Below, one piece after another: positions 60,463 to 64,000 of a stretch of 64,000 nt of DNA. The position numbers were made by a program, and so were the translations under genes. Where the stretch lies: assembly GCA_035548375.1 (NCBI GenBank), contig DASZTG010000044.1, positions 160,141 to 224,140 on the forward strand, in the 5' to 3' direction. Within the stretch, counting starts at the first letter, position 1. Every line of letters begins with the position of its first letter. The DNA is from JACQAP01 sp035548375. Its GTDB lineage: Bacteria; Pseudomonadota; Gammaproteobacteria; Burkholderiales; JACQAP01. Below the pieces are notes generated by a model. It saw nothing but the letters and a program-made list of their open reading frames with translations, was not told where the DNA came from and did no database searches.

Positions 60463-60957
60463 ATGCGCCATATCATCTCCCTACTCATGGAGAACGAGCC
60501 GGGTGCGCTGTCACGCGTGGCCGGGTTGTTCTCCGCGCGCGGCTACAACATCGAGTCGCTGACCGTGGCCCCCACCGAAGACCCGTCGCTGTCGCGCATG
60601 ACGGTCGTCACGGCCGGCTCGGACGACGTCATCGAGCAGATCACCAAGCAGCTGAACAAGCTGGTCGACATCGTCAAGGTCGTGGACCTGTCCGACGGCG
60701 ACCACATCGAGCGCGAACTCATGCTGGTCAAGGTGCGCGCGTCCGGCAAGGATCGCGAGGAAATGAAGCGCATGGCGGACATCTTCCGCGGGCGCATCCT
60801 CGACGTGACGGACAAGGCTTACACCATCGAGCTCACCGGCACCGGAGCGAAGCTCGATGCATTCCTGGGCGCGCTCGAACAGGGCGTCATCCTGGAAACG
60901 GTGCGCACCGGCGCCTCGGGTATCGGCCGCGGCGAGCGCATTTTGAAAATACAGTAA
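60463..60957 (+). CDS. ilvH: Acetolactate synthase small regulatory subunit
   Basis: A 164-residue subunit with an N-terminal ACT domain (HIISLLMENEPGALSRVAGL and RGYNIESLTVAPTED) that binds valine and causes feedback inhibition, and a C-terminal activating domain. Its length matches E. coli IlvH (163). It lies directly behind ilvI. Confidence 0.97.
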   Translation: MRHIISLLMENEPGALSRVAGLFSARGYNIESLTVAPTEDPSLSRMTVVTAGSDDVIEQITKQLNKLVDIVKVVDLSDGDHIERELMLVKVRASGKDREEMKRMADIFRGRILDVTDKAYTIELTGTGAKLDAFLGALEQGVILETVRTGASGIGRGERILKIQ

Positions 60958-61040
60958 GGGGTCAGGAGTAAGGGGCGAGGGGTCAAACCGGCATTCCCTC
61001 CTCACCCCTGACATCTCTCCCCTCACGCATTACTCATTTA
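60958..61040. repeat. Imperfect inverted repeat of GTGAGGGG-like units (copy 1)
   Basis: The gap between ilvH and ilvC is built of G-rich units (GGGGTCAGGAGTAAGGGG, GAGGGGTCA) on the left and their C-rich counterparts (CCTCACCCCTGAC, CTCCCCTCACGCATTACTC) on the right. The arms can pair imperfectly around AAACCGGCATT. Copy 2 lies at 62067-62166 on the other side of ilvC. It does not look like coding sequence. Confidence 0.7.
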
Positions 61041-61049
61041 GGGGGCACA

Positions 61050-62063
61050 TTGAAAGTTTTCTACGACAAGGACGCGGACCTGCGTCTGATCAAGGGCAAG
61101 AAAGTCACCATCCTCGGCTACGGCTCGCAAGGCCACGCGCACTCGCTGAACCTCAAGGACTCCGGCGTGAAGGTCACCGTCGGCCTGCGCAAGGGCGGCG
61201 CCTCGTGGGACAAGGCCAAGAAAGCGGGCTTCGACGTGAAGGAACCGGCGGAGGCGGTCAAGAACGCCGACTTCGTCATGATCCTGCTGCCCGACGAGAA
61301 CATCGGCGCCGTGTACAAGGAGATCGAGCCCAGCCTGAAGAAGGGCGCGGCGCTGGCCTTCGCGCACGGCTTCAACATCCACTTCGGCCAGGTCGTGCCG
61401 CGCGACGACCTCGACGTGGTCATGGTCGCGCCCAAGGCGCCCGGCCATACCGTGCGCTCGACGTTCGCGCAGGGCGGCGGCGTGCCGATGCTGATCGCGA
61501 TCCACCAGAACCCGTCGAAGAAGGCGCGCGAGCTGGCACTGTCCTACGCCGCGGCCATCGGCGGCGGCAAGGCCGGCATCATCGAGACCAACTTCCGCGA
61601 AGAGACCGAGACCGACCTGTTCGGCGAGCAAGTCGTGCTATGCGGCGGGACCACCGCGCTGATCCAGGCGGGATTCGAAACCCTCGTCGAAGCCGGCTAT
61701 GCGCCGGAGATGGCGTACTTCGAATGCCTGCACGAGCTGAAGCTGATCGTCGACCTGATCTACGAGGGCGGCATCGCGAACATGCGCTACTCGATTTCGA
61801 ACAACGCGGAATACGGCGATTTCACCCGCGGCCCGCGCATCATCACCGAGGAAACCAAGAAGGAGATGAAGCGCATCCTCAAGGAGATCCAGACCGGCCA
61901 GTACGCGCAGGAATTCCTGCTGGAGAACCGGACCGGCGTCACCAAGATGGGCGCGATGCGCCGCATCGGCCGCGAGCACCAGATCGAAATCGTCGGCGAG
62001 AAGCTGCGTTCGATGATGCCCTGGATCAAGGCCAACCGCCTCGTCGACAAGACGAAGAACTAG
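61050..62063 (+). CDS. ilvC: Ketol-acid reductoisomerase
   Basis: A 337-residue class I enzyme that isomerises and reduces acetolactate with NADPH. The NADPH loop is GYGSQGHAHSLNLKDSG, and the metal-binding Asp and Glu residues lie in the region with LFGEQVVLCGG and ECLHELKLIVDLIYEGG. The start is the TTG at 61050, preceded by AGGGGG; no ATG is near the family start. It is flanked on both sides by related inverted-repeat elements. Confidence 0.96.
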   Translation: MKVFYDKDADLRLIKGKKVTILGYGSQGHAHSLNLKDSGVKVTVGLRKGGASWDKAKKAGFDVKEPAEAVKNADFVMILLPDENIGAVYKEIEPSLKKGAALAFAHGFNIHFGQVVPRDDLDVVMVAPKAPGHTVRSTFAQGGGVPMLIAIHQNPSKKARELALSYAAAIGGGKAGIIETNFREETETDLFGEQVVLCGGTTALIQAGFETLVEAGYAPEMAYFECLHELKLIVDLIYEGGIANMRYSISNNAEYGDFTRGPRIITEETKKEMKRILKEIQTGQYAQEFLLENRTGVTKMGAMRRIGREHQIEIVGEKLRSMMPWIKANRLVDKTKN

Positions 62064-62066
62064 ATT

Positions 62067-62166
62067 CGTGAGGAGAGAGGGGAGAGCGGTGAGGAGTAAA
62101 ATGCCTGGAAGCCTTGTTACTGCGTCTTTGCCCTCTCACTCCTCGCTGTTTGCCCCTCACCGGTGA
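62067..62166. repeat. Imperfect inverted repeat of GTGAGGAG-like units (copy 2)
   Basis: Left arm GTGAGGAGAGAGGGGAGAGC plus GGTGAGGAGTAAAATGCC, right arm CCCTCTCACTCCTCGC plus TTTGCCCCTCACCGGTGA. It resembles the element at 60958-61040 in unit sequence and symmetry. Its right end covers the psd start codon (GTG at 62163), so pairing could hide that start. Confidence 0.7.
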
Positions 62167-62816
62167 ACTCAGAGTATCCCCACCCGATCATTGCCCGCGA
62201 GGGCTGGCCGTTCCTCGCGGCGGCCGTGGTCGTGTCGATCGTCGTCATGGTGGGCTGGGGCTGGTGGTCGATCCCGTTCTGGCTGGTCACGCTGTTCATC
62301 CTGCAATTTTTCCGCGATCCGCCGCGCAATGTGCCGGCGGACGCGGACGCCGTGATCTCGCCGGCGGACGGCCGCATCGTCGTGGTCGGCAAGGCGAGGG
62401 ATCCGTACCTGGATCGCGATGCGCTCAAGATCAGCGTGTTCATGAACGTCTTCAACGTGCACTCGAATCGCAGCCCGGTCGACGGCGAAGTGCGCAAGGA
62501 ATGGTATTTCGCCGGCAAGTTCGTGAACGCGGCCATCGACAAGGCGTCGCTCGAGAACGAGCGCAACGCGTTGTGGATACACACCGACGGCGGTGCGGAA
62601 GTCACCTGCGTCCAGGTTGCCGGCCTGATCGCGCGGCGCATCCTTTGCTACGTGCAGACGAAAGATCGCCTCAAGCGCGGCCAGCGTTTCGGCTTCATTC
62701 GCTTCGGTTCGCGCGTGGACGTTTACCTGCCGCTCGACGCGAAGCCCCAGGCCGCGGTGGGCGACAAGGTTTTTGCCGGCCAGACCATCCTGGCGCGCTT
62801 GCCGGCAAAAGCCTGA
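62163..62816 (+). CDS. psd: Phosphatidylserine decarboxylase proenzyme (short type)
   Basis: A 217-residue inner-membrane enzyme forming phosphatidylethanolamine. Two N-terminal helices precede FFRDPPRNVPADADAVISPADG. The self-cleavage site that generates the pyruvoyl group is the serine of RFGSRVD near residue 180. The size places it in the short PSD-A group rather than with the E. coli enzyme. The GTG at 62163 lies within the inverted repeat. pssA follows by 7 bp. Confidence 0.94.
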   Translation: MNSEYPHPIIAREGWPFLAAAVVVSIVVMVGWGWWSIPFWLVTLFILQFFRDPPRNVPADADAVISPADGRIVVVGKARDPYLDRDALKISVFMNVFNVHSNRSPVDGEVRKEWYFAGKFVNAAIDKASLENERNALWIHTDGGAEVTCVQVAGLIARRILCYVQTKDRLKRGQRFGFIRFGSRVDVYLPLDAKPQAAVGDKVFAGQTILARLPAKA

Positions 62817-62823
62817 GTTCGCG

Positions 62824-63606
62824 ATGAACCATCCCGCGCCGAAATCCCGCTGGCTGAGCAGAAGCGGCATCCGGCGCACCGGCATCTACTGGCTGCCGAA
62901 CGCGATCACCACGTGCTCGCTGTTCGCCGGCTTCTACGCGATCGTGCAGGCGATGAACCTGCAGTTCGAGCTCGCCGCGCAGGGCATTTTCGCCGCCATG
63001 GTGTTCGACGGGCTGGACGGCCGCGTCGCGCGGCTCACCCGCACGCAAAGCGAATTCGGCGCCGAGTACGACAGCCTGTCCGACATGGTTTCGTTCGGCG
63101 CGGCGCCGGCGCTGGTGATCTACGAGTGGTCGCTGAAGGGCATGGGCCGGCTCGGCTGGTTCGCGGCATTCGTCTACTGCGCCTGTGCCGCGCTGCGCCT
63201 TGCGCGCTTCAACACCAACATCGATATCGTCGACAAGCGCTACTTCCAGGGCATGCCGAGCCCGGCGGCGGCGGGCCTCGTCGCCGGCCTGGTGTGGGCC
63301 TTCGAGTCCTACGACGTGGCGCGCGCCGACGTTCCGCTGCTCGCCTGGGCCGTGACCCTGTTCGCCGGCATCACCATGGTCAGCAACGTGCGTTTCTGGA
63401 GCGGCAAGGACATCAACCTGCGCAAGGCCGTGCCCTTCCGCATCCTCGTGATGATTGCGCTCAGCGTCGTGGCGCTGATGCAGGTGGCGAGCAACCTGCC
63501 CGAGGTCTTGTTCAGCCTGTTCGCCGTCTATTCTGCTTCCGGCTATGTGATGTGGGCCTGGGGAAAGCTGCGCAGGAAGCCGCCGGCGCCCCCCTACGGC
63601 GGCTAG
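62824..63606 (+). CDS. pssA: CDP-diacylglycerol-serine O-phosphatidyltransferase
   Basis: A 260-residue membrane enzyme that makes phosphatidylserine, the substrate of Psd. The CDP-alcohol phosphotransferase signature (DGxxAR...G...D...D) runs from FDGLDGRVARLTRTQSEFG to EYDSLSD. About seven membrane helices are seen. It belongs to the type II (membrane) PssA group. The ATG at 62824 is preferred over longer frames that start inside psd. Confidence 0.95.
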   Translation: MNHPAPKSRWLSRSGIRRTGIYWLPNAITTCSLFAGFYAIVQAMNLQFELAAQGIFAAMVFDGLDGRVARLTRTQSEFGAEYDSLSDMVSFGAAPALVIYEWSLKGMGRLGWFAAFVYCACAALRLARFNTNIDIVDKRYFQGMPSPAAAGLVAGLVWAFESYDVARADVPLLAWAVTLFAGITMVSNVRFWSGKDINLRKAVPFRILVMIALSVVALMQVASNLPEVLFSLFAVYSASGYVMWAWGKLRRKPPAPPYGG

Positions 63607-63625
63607 GTCGCGCCGCGCCAAGGGC

Positions 63626-63654
63626 TTGCGGAGCCCGGAATTTCTGCTTATAGT
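63626..63654 (+). promoter_or_regulatory. Promoter for the leucine leader and leuA
   Basis: TTGCGG (63626-63631) and TATAGT (63649-63654) are 17 bp apart, a good sigma-70 match. The expected transcription start (about 63661) falls at, or one base before, the ATG of the leader peptide, which would therefore be leaderless. Confidence 0.6.
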
Positions 63655-63661
63655 CCGCCAC

Positions 63662-63748
63662 ATGAAGTCCCAACAGCTTGGCCAATTTGCATTTCTTCTT
63701 CCCAGCCTCCTGCTGGGCGGCCTGCTGCTGCGCCCCGCGCGCACATAA
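63662..63748 (+). CDS. Leucine-rich leader peptide of leuA
   Basis: A 28-residue open reading frame ending in TAA, with nine leucines, eight of them in the clusters LL, LLL and LLL. It begins MKSQQLGQFAF and ends RPART. It stands alone in the 232-bp gap before leuA, just behind a good promoter. This is the pattern of an amino-acid attenuation leader: scarce charged tRNA-Leu would stall ribosomes in the leucine run. GGGCG and CGCCC inside the frame can pair around the last CTG cluster, but I see no hairpin with a T-run before leuA, so the mechanism may be Rho-dependent or translational. Confidence 0.65.
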   Translation: MKSQQLGQFAFLLPSLLLGGLLLRPART

Positions 63749-63838
63749 CCTACCCACTCAAGCAGTACCCGTGCAGCACCCAAGCCCGCCGGAAAAATCC
63801 CGCGGGAGCGTCTCATCAACCAATGCGCGAGACCTGAC

Positions 63839-64000
63839 ATGAATCCGATTCCTTCGCAGAAATACCGCCCGTTCGCTCCGGTGGCCCTGGCCGACCGGAC
63901 CTGGCCGAACAAGGTCATCACCAGGCCGCCCGTCTGGTGCAGTGTCGACCTGCGCGACGGCAACCAGGCGCTGATCGAGCCCATGGATGCCGACCGCAAG
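63839..64000 (+). CDS. leuA: 2-isopropylmalate synthase, 5' end (continues past window)
   Basis: The first 54 codons run to the window edge. NPIPSQKYRPF, DRTWPNKVITRPPVWCSVDLRDGNQALIEPMD match the N-terminus of the long (about 560-residue) LeuA class, with the metal-binding Asp in LRDGNQAL. It catalyses the first step of leucine synthesis, acetyl-CoA + 2-oxoisovalerate, and follows ilvI-ilvH-ilvC, which supply that precursor. A leucine leader peptide lies 90 bp upstream. Confidence 0.95.
   Translation, partial: MNPIPSQKYRPFAPVALADRTWPNKVITRPPVWCSVDLRDGNQALIEPMDADRK

Overview
The window is about 62-65 % G+C by eye, tightly packed, and almost every gene reads as betaproteobacterial. The supporting evidence is the petABC-sspA-sspB order, the ilvI-ilvH-ilvC-psd-pssA-leuA order, a RegB/RegA redox pair, a Coq7-type ubiquinone hydroxylase and a compact Sox cluster. 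The most likely host is a sulfur-oxidising, respiring betaproteobacterium; genus cannot be read from the sequence. I see no rRNA, CRISPR array, insertion sequence or prophage.

Layout. 1-2.2 kb: the 3' end of a DUF3426 membrane protein, gcvH, tpx and dgkA. 2.5-16.3 kb (+ strand): a signalling and pilus island holding a CHASE2 Ser/Thr kinase, PP2C phosphatase, two-domain FHA protein, CHASE2 adenylate cyclase, class II-like cAMP phosphodiesterase, GAF-PilB/GspE ATPase, GAF-HD-GYP protein, a type IV pilin behind a sigma-54 promoter, and an O-antigen-ligase-like membrane protein. 16.3-20.6 kb (- strand): moaC-soxX-Y-Z-A-B. 20.7-26 kb: a BepA-like protease, a kinase-cNMP protein, rhodanese, tusA, coq7, then osmC and a DUF218 protein. 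26.2-30 kb: petABC, sspAB and tRNA-Thr(UGU). 30-33 kb: an RraA-like protein, a periplasmic coiled-coil protein and regA-regB. 33.3-37.2 kb: sucCD, in which SucC carries a 113-residue lysine-rich tail, followed by two putative manganese exporters of different families. 37.2-47.2 kb: a second kinase-cNMP protein, two GST-fold proteins, a secreted four-EF-hand protein, cca, an NDUFA9-like protein, slt, ilvA and rpiA. 47.3-54.2 kb: polyphosphate and phosphate genes (phoU, ppx, and opposite them yggX-ppk1-sixA-ppk2). 54.3-58.6 kb: argA, an SDR enzyme, rsmE, a thioredoxin-like protein and an inositol monophosphatase. 58.7-64 kb: ilvI-ilvH-ilvC-psd-pssA, then a leucine-rich leader peptide and the start of leuA.

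How the genes fit together. The most distinctive part is 2.5-14.7 kb. A kinase, a phosphatase and an FHA protein, the triad known as the threonine-phosphorylation pathway of type VI secretion, stand here without any T6SS gene. They adjoin cAMP synthesis and breakdown, a probable c-di-GMP hydrolase and a pilus/secretion ATPase that itself carries a GAF sensor. Two more Ser/Thr kinases in the window (22.3 and 37.3 kb) end in cyclic-nucleotide-binding domains, so cAMP made here could feed into phosphorylation there. This is a hypothesis from domain order and neighbourhood.

Other points of note are the histone-H1-like tail on SucC, a UPF0016 gene that has no standard start codon at its expected N-terminus, a candidate Pho box ahead of the polyphosphate operon, related inverted-repeat elements on both sides of ilvC, and an apparently leaderless leucine leader peptide ahead of leuA. 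Start sites follow ribosome-binding sites, family N-termini or gene overlaps; several are GTG or TTG.
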